A stretch of 64,000 nt of DNA from NCBI GenBank assembly GCA_003282205.1, contig QBZW01000008.1:33406-97405 (forward strand), given 5' to 3'. The notes below the pieces were generated by a model that worked only from the letters and a program-made list of their open reading frames with translations, was not told the origin of the DNA and searched no databases. The translations under genes and the position numbers were made by a program. The stretch is from Pelagibacteraceae bacterium AG-337-G04. Its GTDB lineage: Bacteria; Pseudomonadota; Alphaproteobacteria; Pelagibacterales; Pelagibacteraceae. Position 1 is the stretch's first letter. Every line of letters begins with the position of its first letter. Positions 8,774 through 18,567 of this stretch are shown here, piece after piece.

Positions 8774-10303
8774 TTAATACTTTAAATTAATATATGAAAT
8801 TTTAAAGGCTTTTATAATAATTGAAATTCCAATGTATGAAGCCAGAGTAAATAAAACAATCAAAATAATAAAAATAAATTTATAATTATTTAAATAGTCT
8901 AATGAGTTTTCAAAATAATTAATTAAAAAATAAAATATAAAAATTGTGAAAATATTTGAGATAATGATTTTTGATATTTGTGTAATAAAATTTGAACTAA
9001 ATTTAAAGTAATTTTTATTTATTACGAAAATCAATAAAATAATTCCATTAAACCAAGAGGAGATTGTGGTTGCAATTGGTATTATAATAAAACCAACCTT
9101 TGAAAATAGCATCAAACTAATTGTGATATTTAAAATTACAGAAATTAAAGAATACTTAAATGGTGTTTTAGTATCATTTCTAGCAAATAAAAAAGTTGAA
9201 AAAATTTTAATAAAAGAAAATGCTGGAAGCCCAAATGAAAAATAGAACAAAGCTTTGGCAGAATTGCTAACACTTAACTTATCAAAAGAACCATAACCAA
9301 ATAAAGCAGATGTAATTTGTTCCGAACCAACAATGAGAGCAAGTGATGCGGGTAAACTTAAAAATAGACATAGCTCTAAAGCTTTATTTTGTAGCTCTAT
9401 AGTTTTTACAGTGTTATTTCTTTTAATATGTCTACTTAGATTTGGTAGTATTACTGTACCTATAGCAATACCAGCGATTGCAAGATTTATCTGATAAATT
9501 CTATCAGCATAATATAAATAAGAAACTGCGCTTGTCTGAAAAGATGCAATAATCGTTCCAACTAAAATATTTATTTGTGTCACGCCAGAAGAAAATATAC
9601 TTGGTAAAAGTTTACTAAAAAAGTTTTTAACTTTATTATTTATTTTAAATTGAAAATTTATGTTTATTACAAAATATTTTTTTACAAATACAAATAAAAA
9701 AATAAATTGTAATAAGCCTGCAAGTGTAACGGTGTAAGATAAGTAATAAACCAAATTATCATTTAAATTCTCAGCATAAAGCAAACAAATTATTAACATT
9801 ATATTTAGAATTATTGGTGCAGCAGATGCAACAGCAAATTTATTATGTGAGTTTAAAATCGCTGAAAAAAAAGATGCGAGACTAATAAAAAACAAAAAAG
9901 GAAATGTAATTCTAGTTAAGTCAATGGCAATATTTAATTTTTCTGAGTCATTTGAAAATCCTGGTGCAATAATTTTAATAAAAACAGGCATGAATATTTC
10001 AATTATTAAGATTGTAAAGAATAAGCCTAATAGCAATAGATTAAAAATTGTACTTGCAAATGAGTTCGCACTTTTTTTTGTTTTAAGTAGTTCTGAAGAA
10101 TAAGATGGAACAAATGCAGCATTAAAAGTTCCCTCTGAAAATAATCTTCTAAAAGTATTTGGAATCCTGAAGGCTACAAAAAAAGCATCTGCTAAAGGTC
10201 CTGAACCAAGGTATATTGCTATGAAAAAATCTCTTATGTAACCAAGAACCCTACTTAACAAAACAAATAGACTAAATGTGCTTGTTGACTTAATGAGGTT
10301 CAT
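8774..10303 (-). CDS. murJ: Lipid II flippase MurJ
   Basis: Polytopic inner-membrane protein that flips lipid II for peptidoglycan synthesis. The 509 aa contain about fourteen hydrophobic segments. The N-terminal signature GYIRDFFIAIYLG...ADAFFVAFRIPNTFRRLFSEG (here split) with the functionally important arginines is clear. It is the first gene of a leftward run (murJ-trpS-nfuA) and is divergent from maeB across only about 50 bp, where both promoters must lie. Confidence 0.95.
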   Translation of the reverse strand: MNLIKSTSTFSLFVLLSRVLGYIRDFFIAIYLGSGPLADAFFVAFRIPNTFRRLFSEGTFNAAFVPSYSSELLKTKKSANSFASTIFNLLLLGLFFTILIIEIFMPVFIKIIAPGFSNDSEKLNIAIDLTRITFPFLFFISLASFFSAILNSHNKFAVASAAPIILNIMLIICLLYAENLNDNLVYYLSYTVTLAGLLQFIFLFVFVKKYFVININFQFKINNKVKNFFSKLLPSIFSSGVTQINILVGTIIASFQTSAVSYLYYADRIYQINLAIAGIAIGTVILPNLSRHIKRNNTVKTIELQNKALELCLFLSLPASLALIVGSEQITSALFGYGSFDKLSVSNSAKALFYFSFGLPAFSFIKIFSTFLFARNDTKTPFKYSLISVILNITISLMLFSKVGFIIIPIATTISSWFNGIILLIFVINKNYFKFSSNFITQISKIIISNIFTIFIFYFLINYFENSLDYLNNYKFIFIILIVLFTLASYIGISIIIKAFKISYINLKY

Positions 10304-10352
10304 AAATCATATTAGTCTTAAATTTACCTTAATAGTATATTTTATTTACCTA

Positions 10353-12641
10353 ATGAGAAAAAACAAAATTGAACATTATTCAGATAAGGAGGCACTTGAA
10401 TTTCACAATTCAAATAAATCTGGAAAGATCGAGATAAATTCATCAAAACCGATGACATCGAAGAGAGACTTGGCTTTAGCTTACTCTCCAGGTGTAGCAG
10501 CCCCAGTTAAAGAAATTTTTGAAAATCCAGAACGTGCATACGATTTCACTACAAAAGGGAATTTAGTTGCAGTAATCAGCAATGGATCTGCAATTTTAGG
10601 TTTGGGCAATTTAGGTGCAATCGCATCAAAACCTGTTATGGAGGGCAAGGCAGTATTATTTAAAAGATTTGCAGACATAGATGCCATAGATTTAGAGATC
10701 GATAGCAAAGATCCTAGAGAAATAGTAAATAGTATAAAAAATTTTGCTGTTAGTTTTGGAGGTATTAATCTTGAAGATATTGCTGCTCCTGATTGTTTTA
10801 TAATTGAAGAAAATCTTAAAAAAATTCTAGATATACCTGTATTTCACGATGACCAGCACGGAACAGCAATTATTACATCAGCTGCTCTTATTAATTCAAT
10901 TCATATTACTAAAAAAAAAATTTCTAAAATTAAAGTTGTTGTAAATGGTGCTGGAGCATCTGCTATGGCATGCTCAGATTTATTTTTAAAATTAGGAGTA
11001 AAAAAACAAAATTTAACAATGATTGATAGTAAAGGTGTAATTAATTCAAATAGAAAAGGTTTAAATAAGTGGAAACTAAAGTATGCAAAAAAAACAAATG
11101 ATAAAAACTTAAGCGATGCATTAAAAAATGCAGATTTTTTTTTAGGATTATCATCCGCGGGTATTCTTAAAAAAGAAATGATTAAAAAAATGGCAAAAAA
11201 TCCAATTATATTCGCATGTGCAAACCCAGATCCAGAAATTTTACCAGAAGAAGTTTACAAAATTAGTAAAGATGCAATTATAGCAACTGGCAGATCAGAT
11301 TATGCAAATCAAGTTAATAATTTAATTGGTTTTCCTTATATTTTTAGGGGAGCACTTGATGTAAGAGCAAAGACAATAAATGAAGAAATGAAAATAGCTG
11401 CTGCTAATGCAATTGCAAAATTAGCTAGAGAAAGAGTCCCAGACGAAGTTACTGCAGCAATGGGTGGGGATAGACCCAAATATGGTAAGGATTACATTAT
11501 TCCATCCACATTTGATCCAAGATTAATAAGTGTAATACCAGTTGCGGTAGCAAAAGCAGCAATCAAAACTGGAGTAGCTAGAAAAAAAATAGAAAATTTT
11601 AATTTATATGCTGAACAATTAAAACAGAGGTTAGACCCATCAGTAACTATCCTTCAAGGAATTAATTCTAAAATTAAAAAAAATCAAAAAACTGTAGTAT
11701 TTGCAGATGGTGAGGATGAAAATACGCTTAAAGCTGCAATTGCATTTAAAAATGGTGGTTTAGGAACTCCTATAATTGTTGCAAAAGAGAAAGTCATCAA
11801 ACAAAGACTTAAAGAGATTGGATATGGAGAAAATCTTAATATTAAAATTGTAAACTCTACAAACAAACAAATGAGAGATAAATATGTAAAGTTTCTTTTT
11901 CAAAAACTACACAGAGATCAAGGATTACTTGAGAGAGATTGCGACAGGATGATCAGAAATGATAGGGTAATTTGGGCATCTTGTATGGTTGAATGTGGAG
12001 ATGCAGATGCAATGGTTACAGGTAATACTAGAAGATATTCTCAATCACTAGAAAAAATAAAGAAAGTAATATCTGCCAGAAAAGGCGAAATCATGTTTGG
12101 ATTAAATATGGTTGTTAGTAAAGGCAAAACTGTATTTATTGGAGATACATCAGTTAATGAGTATCCTTCATCTGATGAATTAGCAGATATAGCAATTTCG
12201 TCAGCAAGAGTTGCAAGATTATTTGGGTTTGATCCTAAGGTTGCTTTTTTATCTCATTCGACATTTGGTCAGCCAATAACAAGTAGAACAAAACATATAA
12301 GGGATGCGGTAGAATTATTAAAAGAAAAAAAAGTAGATTTTAAATTTGATGGTGATATGCAGCCAGATGTTGCTCTTAATGCAGAATATTCTGATTTGTA
12401 TCCTTTTTCTGAGATAGTAGGAAATGCAAACATATTAATAATGCCTGGTCAACATAGTGCAGCAATTTCGAATAAAATTATGAAAACATTGGGAGGTGCT
12501 AAAGTTATTGGTCCATTATTAATCGGTCTTGCACAGCCAATAGAAATCGCACCATTACGATCCTCTACTTCTGAAATATTAGATTTAGCTTCTGTTGCTG
12601 CTTATTCGGCTGGGATAATTAAGTATCAAAAAACAAAATAA
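10353..12641 (+). CDS. maeB: NADP-type malic enzyme fused to a phosphotransacetylase-like domain
   Basis: Oxidative decarboxylation of malate to pyruvate. Residues 1-430 are the malic enzyme (SPGVAAPV near the N-terminus, FHDDQHGTA metal-binding motif, dinucleotide-binding NGAGASAMA). The last ~320 residues are a Pta-like domain (MVTGNTRRYSQ, FGQPITSRT) that in MaeB proteins is usually regulatory. The frame opens at 10278, but ATG at 10353 gives the conserved N-terminus MRKNKIEHYSDKEALEFH (762 aa). Upstream codons overlap the start of murJ and are probably not translated. Confidence 0.95.
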   Translation: MRKNKIEHYSDKEALEFHNSNKSGKIEINSSKPMTSKRDLALAYSPGVAAPVKEIFENPERAYDFTTKGNLVAVISNGSAILGLGNLGAIASKPVMEGKAVLFKRFADIDAIDLEIDSKDPREIVNSIKNFAVSFGGINLEDIAAPDCFIIEENLKKILDIPVFHDDQHGTAIITSAALINSIHITKKKISKIKVVVNGAGASAMACSDLFLKLGVKKQNLTMIDSKGVINSNRKGLNKWKLKYAKKTNDKNLSDALKNADFFLGLSSAGILKKEMIKKMAKNPIIFACANPDPEILPEEVYKISKDAIIATGRSDYANQVNNLIGFPYIFRGALDVRAKTINEEMKIAAANAIAKLARERVPDEVTAAMGGDRPKYGKDYIIPSTFDPRLISVIPVAVAKAAIKTGVARKKIENFNLYAEQLKQRLDPSVTILQGINSKIKKNQKTVVFADGEDENTLKAAIAFKNGGLGTPIIVAKEKVIKQRLKEIGYGENLNIKIVNSTNKQMRDKYVKFLFQKLHRDQGLLERDCDRMIRNDRVIWASCMVECGDADAMVTGNTRRYSQSLEKIKKVISARKGEIMFGLNMVVSKGKTVFIGDTSVNEYPSSDELADIAISSARVARLFGFDPKVAFLSHSTFGQPITSRTKHIRDAVELLKEKKVDFKFDGDMQPDVALNAEYSDLYPFSEIVGNANILIMPGQHSAAISNKIMKTLGGAKVIGPLLIGLAQPIEIAPLRSSTSEILDLASVAAYSAGIIKYQKTK

Positions 12642-12649
12642 AATATTTT

Positions 12650-13243
12650 TTATTTTTTAACAACTCTTAGATCATCAACCAAGAAAATACTTGTAATTAC
12701 ATCCTCAACATCTAAAATTTGTTTAGCCTCTTTGATAACTTCATCTCTTTCATTTTTATTTTGCGCTATACCATAGATATATATTTTCTTTTTATAAGTA
12801 TCTATATTGTAGTTAACAGCCTTAATTTTTTTACTTCCAATTAAAGTTGCTCTTAACTGTGAGGTTATTAATATATCTTTTGCAGATCTTTTGAAATTAA
12901 ATTTTTCTTTAATTTGTAAATCATTCTTAACAGATCTAGCACCTTTAATCTCCCAAGCTAACTTTGTAATTTTAAGTTTGTCTTCAACAGAATTTACTTT
13001 TCCTGTAAGAAAAATTCTTCCATCAAGAATTTTTGTTTTAACAGAAATAATATAATTTTTATCCTTTGATAATAATTTCGCTCTTAAATTTTGTTGCATA
13101 ATAGAGTCATCGATTTGAGTTCCAAGACTCCTTGGATCAAAGGCAATTGAAACACCAGTTCCTAACAGTCCTGAAGAAGAGTATCCGACACAACTCGAAA
13201 GTATAACGAAACTAAACAATATTATAATTTTTTTAATTTTCAT
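12650..13243 (-). CDS. BON-domain outer-membrane lipoprotein
   Basis: 197-aa predicted lipoprotein with a signal peptide and lipobox VILSSC, lipidated Cys at residue 18. Two BON domains follow (about residues 48-115 and 125-195), as in the OsmY/DolP-type envelope proteins that bind phospholipid. Its start overlaps the end of rsmI by eleven bases, an arrangement seen in other proteobacteria, where a BON lipoprotein gene (E. coli dolP/yraP) lies near rsmI. Likely role: outer-membrane maintenance. Confidence 0.85.
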   Translation of the reverse strand: MKIKKIIILFSFVILSSCVGYSSSGLLGTGVSIAFDPRSLGTQIDDSIMQQNLRAKLLSKDKNYIISVKTKILDGRIFLTGKVNSVEDKLKITKLAWEIKGARSVKNDLQIKEKFNFKRSAKDILITSQLRATLIGSKKIKAVNYNIDTYKKKIYIYGIAQNKNERDEVIKEAKQILDVEDVITSIFLVDDLRVVKK

Positions 13244-14084
13244 TCTTTATTTCTAGACAATACTTATAGATAAGTTTTTTAGAAATTTCTCTGTTCTCTG
13301 AGACTTTTTTTACAATATCCTTAATTGACATTTTTTTAATTAATATTTTAACTTTTTTTTTATCAGACTCATTAAGTTCTTTATAACTGAATTTTTCTTT
13401 TTTTGTTTCAGAAATAACAACAGTTATCTCTCCTTTTCTTGAAAAATTTATATTTGATAATTCTTTTACAGGTGTTCGAATATATTCTTCATGATATTTT
13501 GTTATTTCTCTACAAATTATGATATCTCTTTTCAAAAAAAATTCTTTTATATCATCAATTCTTTTTTCAAGTTTATTCGGGGATATGAAAAATACAATTG
13601 AACTTTCAAGCGATAATAATTTATTGAATAATTTTTTAATTTGATTTTGTTTTTCTGGGAGAAAGCCACAAAAATAGAAATTGTCAGAAAAACCACTTAT
13701 TGAAATTGCTGCACTTAATGCAGATGCACCCGGAATTGGGAATACTTCTATTTCATTTTTCTCACATTCTTTTATCAATATTCTCCCAGGATCTGAAATG
13801 GTAGGTGTTCCTGCATCTGAAACTAATGAAACTATTTTATTTTTTTTAAGAATTTCTATAACTTTTGCTAAATTTTTATTTTCATTAAACTTGTGATTTG
13901 AAACGAGTTTTTTATTTATTTCAAATTTCTGAAGTATTTTTTTTGTAACTCTTGTATCTTCACATAAAATTAAATCAGAATTTTGAAGTATTTTGATTGC
14001 TCTAAATGAAATATCACCCATATTTCCAATTGGTGTAGCAACACAATATAGCCCAGGTTTAAATTTATTATTGTTTAAATTCAT
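13233..14084 (-). CDS. rsmI: 16S rRNA (cytidine-1402 2'-O)-methyltransferase
   Basis: SAM-dependent tetrapyrrole-methylase-fold enzyme that 2'-O-methylates C1402 at the ribosomal P site. Hallmarks are VATPIGNMGDISFRA at the N-terminus, LCEDTRVT, SDAGTPTISDPG and PIPGASALSAA. Length 283 aa is normal. It is divergent from the LpoA-like gene, which starts 36 bp away; in E. coli lpoA and rsmI are also divergent neighbours, supporting both calls. Confidence 0.96.
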   Translation of the reverse strand: MNLNNNKFKPGLYCVATPIGNMGDISFRAIKILQNSDLILCEDTRVTKKILQKFEINKKLVSNHKFNENKNLAKVIEILKKNKIVSLVSDAGTPTISDPGRILIKECEKNEIEVFPIPGASALSAAISISGFSDNFYFCGFLPEKQNQIKKLFNKLLSLESSIVFFISPNKLEKRIDDIKEFFLKRDIIICREITKYHEEYIRTPVKELSNINFSRKGEITVVISETKKEKFSYKELNESDKKKVKILIKKMSIKDIVKKVSENREISKKLIYKYCLEIKNEN

Positions 14085-14120
14085 ATGAATTGTTTATGTA
14101 AATATATTATTAAAACTTAA

Positions 14121-15272
14121 ATGAAAACTTTAATTAAATTGATAATATTTTTTGTAGTAGGCTACTGCCTTTTTGGTCAAAATATATATGCAACTGAAAA
14201 AATTAAGATTGGATTAATTGTCCCTTTAAGTGGTGAAAATTCTTTAATTGGTGAAAAAATTATTAAATCAACAAGAATGGCAATAAATAAAATAAATGAC
14301 GATAGAATTGAGATAATTCCTAAAGATACAAAATCAAATCCTATTGACGCTCTAAAAGTATCAAAGGAATTATATAAAGAGGGTGTAAAGATTATTATTG
14401 GACCAGTTTTTAATGAAAGCACAAAATATCTTGATGATCTAAAGGAAATAACATTTTTATCTTTTACAAACAAATTAATAGATAATCCAAAAAATGTAAT
14501 TAGTGCAGGTGTTAATGCTATTTCACAATTAAAAACAATAAAAAAATTTAATGATAAAAATAATTTATCAAATAGTATTTTTTTAATACCTAGATCACAA
14601 TTTAAAAAAGAAATTGAGGAGGCAATTAACAAAACAAAAATTAATTATAAAGAAGTATTTTATTATGACAGAGACCCAACTAAACTTACAAAGCAAATTG
14701 AAGATTTAACAAAGTACCAAATAAGAAAAAATAATCTCAAAAATGAGATTAAAAGACTAGAGAATTTATCATTTAAGGATAAAGAAAAAAAAATACAAAA
14801 TTTGAAGAAAAAAGATACACTCGGAAATATTGGTTTTGACTCAGTTGTTATTGCTGATTTTGACGAAAATTTGAAAAGCGTTGCCACTTCTCTTTTATAT
14901 ACAGATGTCTCATCTAAAAGAGTTTTTTATATAACGTTGAACCAGTGGTTTGATGAGAGCCTTTTACAAGAAAATTCACTTCATCCAATATATTTTCCTT
15001 CAATCAATAAAAGTAATTATGAGCTATTTATGAACGATTTCAAAAATACTTATGGTTTGGATGGAGATCAACTTTCCTTTTTAAGCTATGATTTATTAGG
15101 TTTAGTATATTTTTTAATTTATGAAAATGATTTTCAAATTTCAAAAAAAATATTCTATAAAAAAAATAAATTTAAAGGGAAAATAGGGATTTTTGAAATA
15201 AGCAAAAATACGATCACTCATCAACTTAACTTCTATAGCATCGAAGATAATAAATTTAAAAATATTTTTTAA
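14121..15272 (+). CDS. LpoA-like periplasmic-binding-fold protein (putative PBP activator)
   Basis: 383-aa exported protein with a signal peptide (LIKLIIFFVVGYCLF...YATEK) and a type 1 periplasmic binding fold (KIGLIVPLSGENSLIG, then TRMAINKI). This is the domain of the LppC/LpoA C-terminal half and of branched-chain amino-acid binding proteins. Because it is divergent from rsmI, as lpoA is, a role in activating a penicillin-binding protein is the best guess. It lacks LpoA's N-terminal TPR half. No transporter genes lie nearby, arguing against a solute-binding role. The 3' end overlaps rdgB by 17 bp. Confidence 0.72.
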   Translation: MKTLIKLIIFFVVGYCLFGQNIYATEKIKIGLIVPLSGENSLIGEKIIKSTRMAINKINDDRIEIIPKDTKSNPIDALKVSKELYKEGVKIIIGPVFNESTKYLDDLKEITFLSFTNKLIDNPKNVISAGVNAISQLKTIKKFNDKNNLSNSIFLIPRSQFKKEIEEAINKTKINYKEVFYYDRDPTKLTKQIEDLTKYQIRKNNLKNEIKRLENLSFKDKEKKIQNLKKKDTLGNIGFDSVVIADFDENLKSVATSLLYTDVSSKRVFYITLNQWFDESLLQENSLHPIYFPSINKSNYELFMNDFKNTYGLDGDQLSFLSYDLLGLVYFLIYENDFQISKKIFYKKNKFKGKIGIFEISKNTITHQLNFYSIEDNKFKNIF

Positions 15273-15858
15273 TTTTTTTAAATGCATTGTAACGATGGTC
15301 TATCCTATATTTTTTATTTGGCTCCATCTCGCCGAAAGTTAATCTTTTACCTTTAGGAATAAAAATTGGATCGTAACCAAAACCATTTTTTCCTCTCTTC
15401 ATATTAGAGATTCTGCCATCAATTTTTCCAATTTTAGATACAAATTTGCCATTTGGCCAATAGATTGTGAGTACACAAATAAATCTTGCACTTAAACTCT
15501 TCTTTTTCCAATTGTTATCTTTTTTTGAAATTTCTCTAAAAACTTTTCTAATTGCTAAATTGAAATTTCTTTTTTTTCCTGACCAATCTGCTGAATATAC
15601 ACCAGGTGCTTTGTCTAAAATATCGATTTCAATTCCTGAGTCATCTGACATACAAATTTTATTAGTTTTTTCTGAAAAATATTTTGCTTTTAAAAGTGAG
15701 TTTTGTTTAAATGTAGTTCCAGTTTCTATTGGACTGGGTATTTTATCTTCCAAATTTGAGTAAATTTTTAAACTTTTGGGTAGAAGATCTGCTATTTCCT
15801 TAAGTTTTCCTTTATTATTTGATCCAATGAATATCTCTTTAATTTTTTTTATAGGCAT
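15256..15858 (-). CDS. rdgB: dITP/XTP pyrophosphatase (non-canonical purine NTP clean-up)
   Basis: HAM1-family enzyme hydrolysing ITP, dITP and XTP to monophosphates to keep deaminated purines out of DNA. Motifs: IGSNNKGKLKEI at the N-terminus, CMSDDSGIEID for metal/substrate, GFGYDPIF near the C-terminus. Length 200 aa is usual. Divergent from grpE (35 bp between starts) and tail-to-tail overlapped by the LpoA-like gene. In many relatives rdgB also sits next to the hrcA-grpE region; hrcA is absent here. Confidence 0.96.
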   Translation of the reverse strand: MPIKKIKEIFIGSNNKGKLKEIADLLPKSLKIYSNLEDKIPSPIETGTTFKQNSLLKAKYFSEKTNKICMSDDSGIEIDILDKAPGVYSADWSGKKRNFNLAIRKVFREISKKDNNWKKKSLSARFICVLTIYWPNGKFVSKIGKIDGRISNMKRGKNGFGYDPIFIPKGKRLTFGEMEPNKKYRIDHRYNAFKKIKKYF

Positions 15859-15887
15859 CTAGAAATTATACTTTTTCTTACCATATA
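15859..15887 (+). promoter_or_regulatory. Putative sigma-32 heat-shock promoter of grpE (leaderless)
   Basis: CTAGAAA (15859-15865), a 15-bp spacer, then CCATATA (15881-15887), followed by six bases and the grpE ATG. It resembles the RpoH consensus CTTGAAA/CCCATNT. The hslV gene carries the same element with the same spacer and the same distance to its ATG. If used, transcription would start at or next to the ATG. Confidence 0.5.
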
Positions 15888-15893
15888 AACAAT

Positions 15894-16544
15894 ATGGACA
15901 AGGAAGAATTAAAAGAAAATGCGGAAAAAAGTACTTTGAGTGAGAATGAGATAAATGCTCAAACAAAAGAAAATGATAATCCAACTAAAAGAAATGAAGA
16001 TAAAAATTTAGAGACCGAGACAAAAGAGGATATAAAACTTACTCCAGAAGAAGAATTAGAAACTCTCAAAGATAAGTTAGCTAGAACGTTTGCAGAAATG
16101 GAAAATCAACGGAGAAGATTTGAAAAAGAAAAAGAAGATGCGTATGAATATGGAGGATATTCTTTTGCTAAAGAGGCATTGAATTTGTTAGATAATCTTG
16201 AAAGATCAAAAGCGACACTAGAAAATGATGAAAATTTAAAAAGCACAGACGCACAAAAAAAAATCTTAGAACATTTAAACATTATAAATGACGATATGCT
16301 TTCAATATTTAAAAAAAATAATATTGAACCTATAAAGTCAATTAACCAAAAACTTGATCCAAATCTTCATCAAGCAATGATGGAGATTGAGGATGATAAA
16401 AAAGAACCTGGAACAATCGTTCAAGAAATACAAAAAGGATTTATGATGAAAGATAGATTATTGAGACCCTCTTTGGTTGGTGTTTCAAAGAAAGTTTTAA
16501 AAAATGAAGAAAAAGAAGTACAAAAAGATGAAAAAAACCAATAA
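15894..16544 (+). CDS. grpE: Nucleotide exchange factor GrpE
   Basis: Homodimeric co-chaperone that releases ADP from DnaK. Acidic, poorly ordered N-terminal ~50 residues, then a long coiled coil (EELETLKDKLARTFAEMENQ, written here as the core of the helix) and the C-terminal beta domain ending in VQEIQKGFMMKDRLLRPSLVGV. 216 aa. First gene of a grpE-dnaK-dnaJ cluster. The repressor HrcA, often encoded upstream, is not here, which agrees with control by RpoH rather than HrcA/CIRCE. Confidence 0.96.
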   Translation: MDKEELKENAEKSTLSENEINAQTKENDNPTKRNEDKNLETETKEDIKLTPEEELETLKDKLARTFAEMENQRRRFEKEKEDAYEYGGYSFAKEALNLLDNLERSKATLENDENLKSTDAQKKILEHLNIINDDMLSIFKKNNIEPIKSINQKLDPNLHQAMMEIEDDKKEPGTIVQEIQKGFMMKDRLLRPSLVGVSKKVLKNEEKEVQKDEKNQ

Positions 16545-16619
16545 AACCAGCAAAAATTTAAATATTGTAGATGGTTGTAGTATAAAAATTAGCACTTATA
16601 TGACGATCAGGTATTAATT

Positions 16620-18539
16620 ATGAGCAAAGTAATAGGAATTGATTTAGGTACAACAAACTCTTGTGTAGCTGTCATGGAAGGATCACAAGCTAAAGTTTTA
16701 GAAAATGCTGAAGGTGCAAGAACAACACCTTCTGTTGTCGCATTTTCTGAAAATGATGAAAAATTAATTGGACAACCTGCAAAGAGACAAGCAGTAACTA
16801 ATCCTGAAAATACAATATTTGCTGTTAAAAGATTAATAGGAAGAAATTTTGATGATCCATCTGTTAAAAAAGATGTTCAGACTGCACCATTCAAGATTGT
16901 TAACTCTGATAAAGGAGATGCTTGGATAGAGGCTAAAGGTAATAAATATTCTCCATCTCAAATTTCTGCTTTTACACTTCAGAAAATGAAAGAAACTGCA
17001 GAGAAATATTTAGGCCAAGAAGTTAAACAAGCTGTAATAACAGTGCCAGCTTATTTTAATGATGCACAAAGACAAGCAACAAAAGATGCTGGAAAAATAG
17101 CAGGATTAGAAGTTTTAAGAATTATTAATGAGCCAACTGCAGCATCTCTTGCATATGGATTAGATAAAAAAACAAACAGCAAAATTGCTGTTTATGATTT
17201 AGGTGGTGGTACTTTTGATGTATCAATACTTGAGTTAGGAGATGGAGTATTCGAAGTTAAATCTACAAACGGAGATACTTTTTTAGGTGGAGAAGATTTC
17301 GACAATACGATCGTTGATTACTTATTAGCTGAATTTAAAAAAGAAAATGGTATTGATTTAAAATCAGATAAATTAGCATTACAAAGACTTAAGGAAGCTG
17401 CAGAAAAAGCAAAAATTGAATTATCATCCGCTGCTCAAACTGAAATAAATCTGCCGTTTATTACAGCAGACAAAACTGGTCCTAAACATATTAATATGAA
17501 AATGACTAGAGCAAAACTTGAGGCTCTTGTTGAAGATCTTATTTCTAGAACTATTCCACCATGCGAAACAGCTCTTAAAGATGCTGGTTTAAGTGCGAGC
17601 GAAATTGATGAAATAATACTTGTTGGCGGTATGACAAGAATGCCAAAAGTGATAGATGAAGTTAAAAATTTCTTTGGTAAAGAGCCAAATAAATCTGTGA
17701 ACCCTGATGAGGTTGTTGCTATGGGAGCTGCTATTCAAGCAGGTGTCTTACAAGGAGATGTAAAAGATGTATTATTACTTGATGTAACCCCGCTTTCACT
17801 TGGAATAGAAACATTGGGTGGAGTTTCGACAAAATTGATTGAAAAAAATACAACAATACCAACTAAAAAAAGTCAGGTTTTCTCAACAGCAGAGGATAAC
17901 CAACCAGCAGTTTCAATTAGAGTTTTACAAGGTGAAAGAGATATGGCTTCTGACAACAAGGTTTTAGGTAACTTTGAACTAGTTGGGATAGCTCCTGCTC
18001 CTAGAGGTGTTCCTCAAATTGAAGTCACATTTGATATTGACGCAAATGGAATAGTGAATGTTTCTGCTAAAGATAAAGGGACTGGTAAAGAACAGAAAAT
18101 CCAAATTCAGGCATCAGGTGGTTTAAGTGACGAAGAAATAAATCAAATGGTAAAAGATGCTGAAACCAATAAAGAAGCTGATAAAAAGAAAAGAGAAGCT
18201 GTAGATGCAAGAAATCAAGCTGACACTCTACTTCATTCTACTGAAAAGAACTTAAAAGAGCATGGTAGTAAAGTTTCCGATGCAGACAAAAAGGCTATTG
18301 AAGATGCATCTGCTAACGTAAGAAATGCATTAAAAGGAACTAATGTAGAAGAAATTAAAAAGAAAACTCAAGATTTGGTTCAAGCTTCAATGAAACTAGG
18401 AGAAGCTATTTACAAATCACAACAAAGTACAAAACCTGGTGATGCACCTAAAGATGCAAAAGATGAAGGGAAAAAAGACGATAATGTTGTTGATGCAGAC
18501 TTTGAAGAAGTAAAAGACGATAAAGAAAAAAGCGCCTAA
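16620..18539 (+). CDS. dnaK: Chaperone protein DnaK (Hsp70)
   Basis: ATP-dependent Hsp70 foldase. The ATPase domain opens with [17 protein letters not shown] and contains [17 protein letters not shown] and the phosphate loop [10 protein letters not shown]. The linker [15 protein letters not shown] marks the start of the substrate-binding domain; the lid carries a charged tail ending in EEVKDD. 639 aa, normal. The 75-bp gap after grpE ends in a weak AGG ribosome site and contains TTGTAG-N15-TTATAT, which could be a separate promoter. Confidence 0.98.
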   Translation: MSKVIGIDLGTTNSCVAVMEGSQAKVLENAEGARTTPSVVAFSENDEKLIGQPAKRQAVTNPENTIFAVKRLIGRNFDDPSVKKDVQTAPFKIVNSDKGDAWIEAKGNKYSPSQISAFTLQKMKETAEKYLGQEVKQAVITVPAYFNDAQRQATKDAGKIAGLEVLRIINEPTAASLAYGLDKKTNSKIAVYDLGGGTFDVSILELGDGVFEVKSTNGDTFLGGEDFDNTIVDYLLAEFKKENGIDLKSDKLALQRLKEAAEKAKIELSSAAQTEINLPFITADKTGPKHINMKMTRAKLEALVEDLISRTIPPCETALKDAGLSASEIDEIILVGGMTRMPKVIDEVKNFFGKEPNKSVNPDEVVAMGAAIQAGVLQGDVKDVLLLDVTPLSLGIETLGGVSTKLIEKNTTIPTKKSQVFSTAEDNQPAVSIRVLQGERDMASDNKVLGNFELVGIAPAPRGVPQIEVTFDIDANGIVNVSAKDKGTGKEQKIQIQASGGLSDEEINQMVKDAETNKEADKKKREAVDARNQADTLLHSTEKNLKEHGSKVSDADKKAIEDASANVRNALKGTNVEEIKKKTQDLVQASMKLGEAIYKSQQSTKPGDAPKDAKDEGKKDDNVVDADFEEVKDDKEKSA

Positions 18540-18567
18540 ACTATCAACCATTTGTCTATAACTAGTT

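Noticed and set aside
10278..10352. N-terminal extension of maeB
   Set aside because: Overlaps the murJ start and precedes the conserved MaeB N-terminus.
16545..16619. HrcA/CIRCE or ROSE-type element before dnaK
   Set aside because: No CIRCE inverted repeat or ROSE-like structure seen; only a weak promoter-like TTGTAG-N15-TTATAT.
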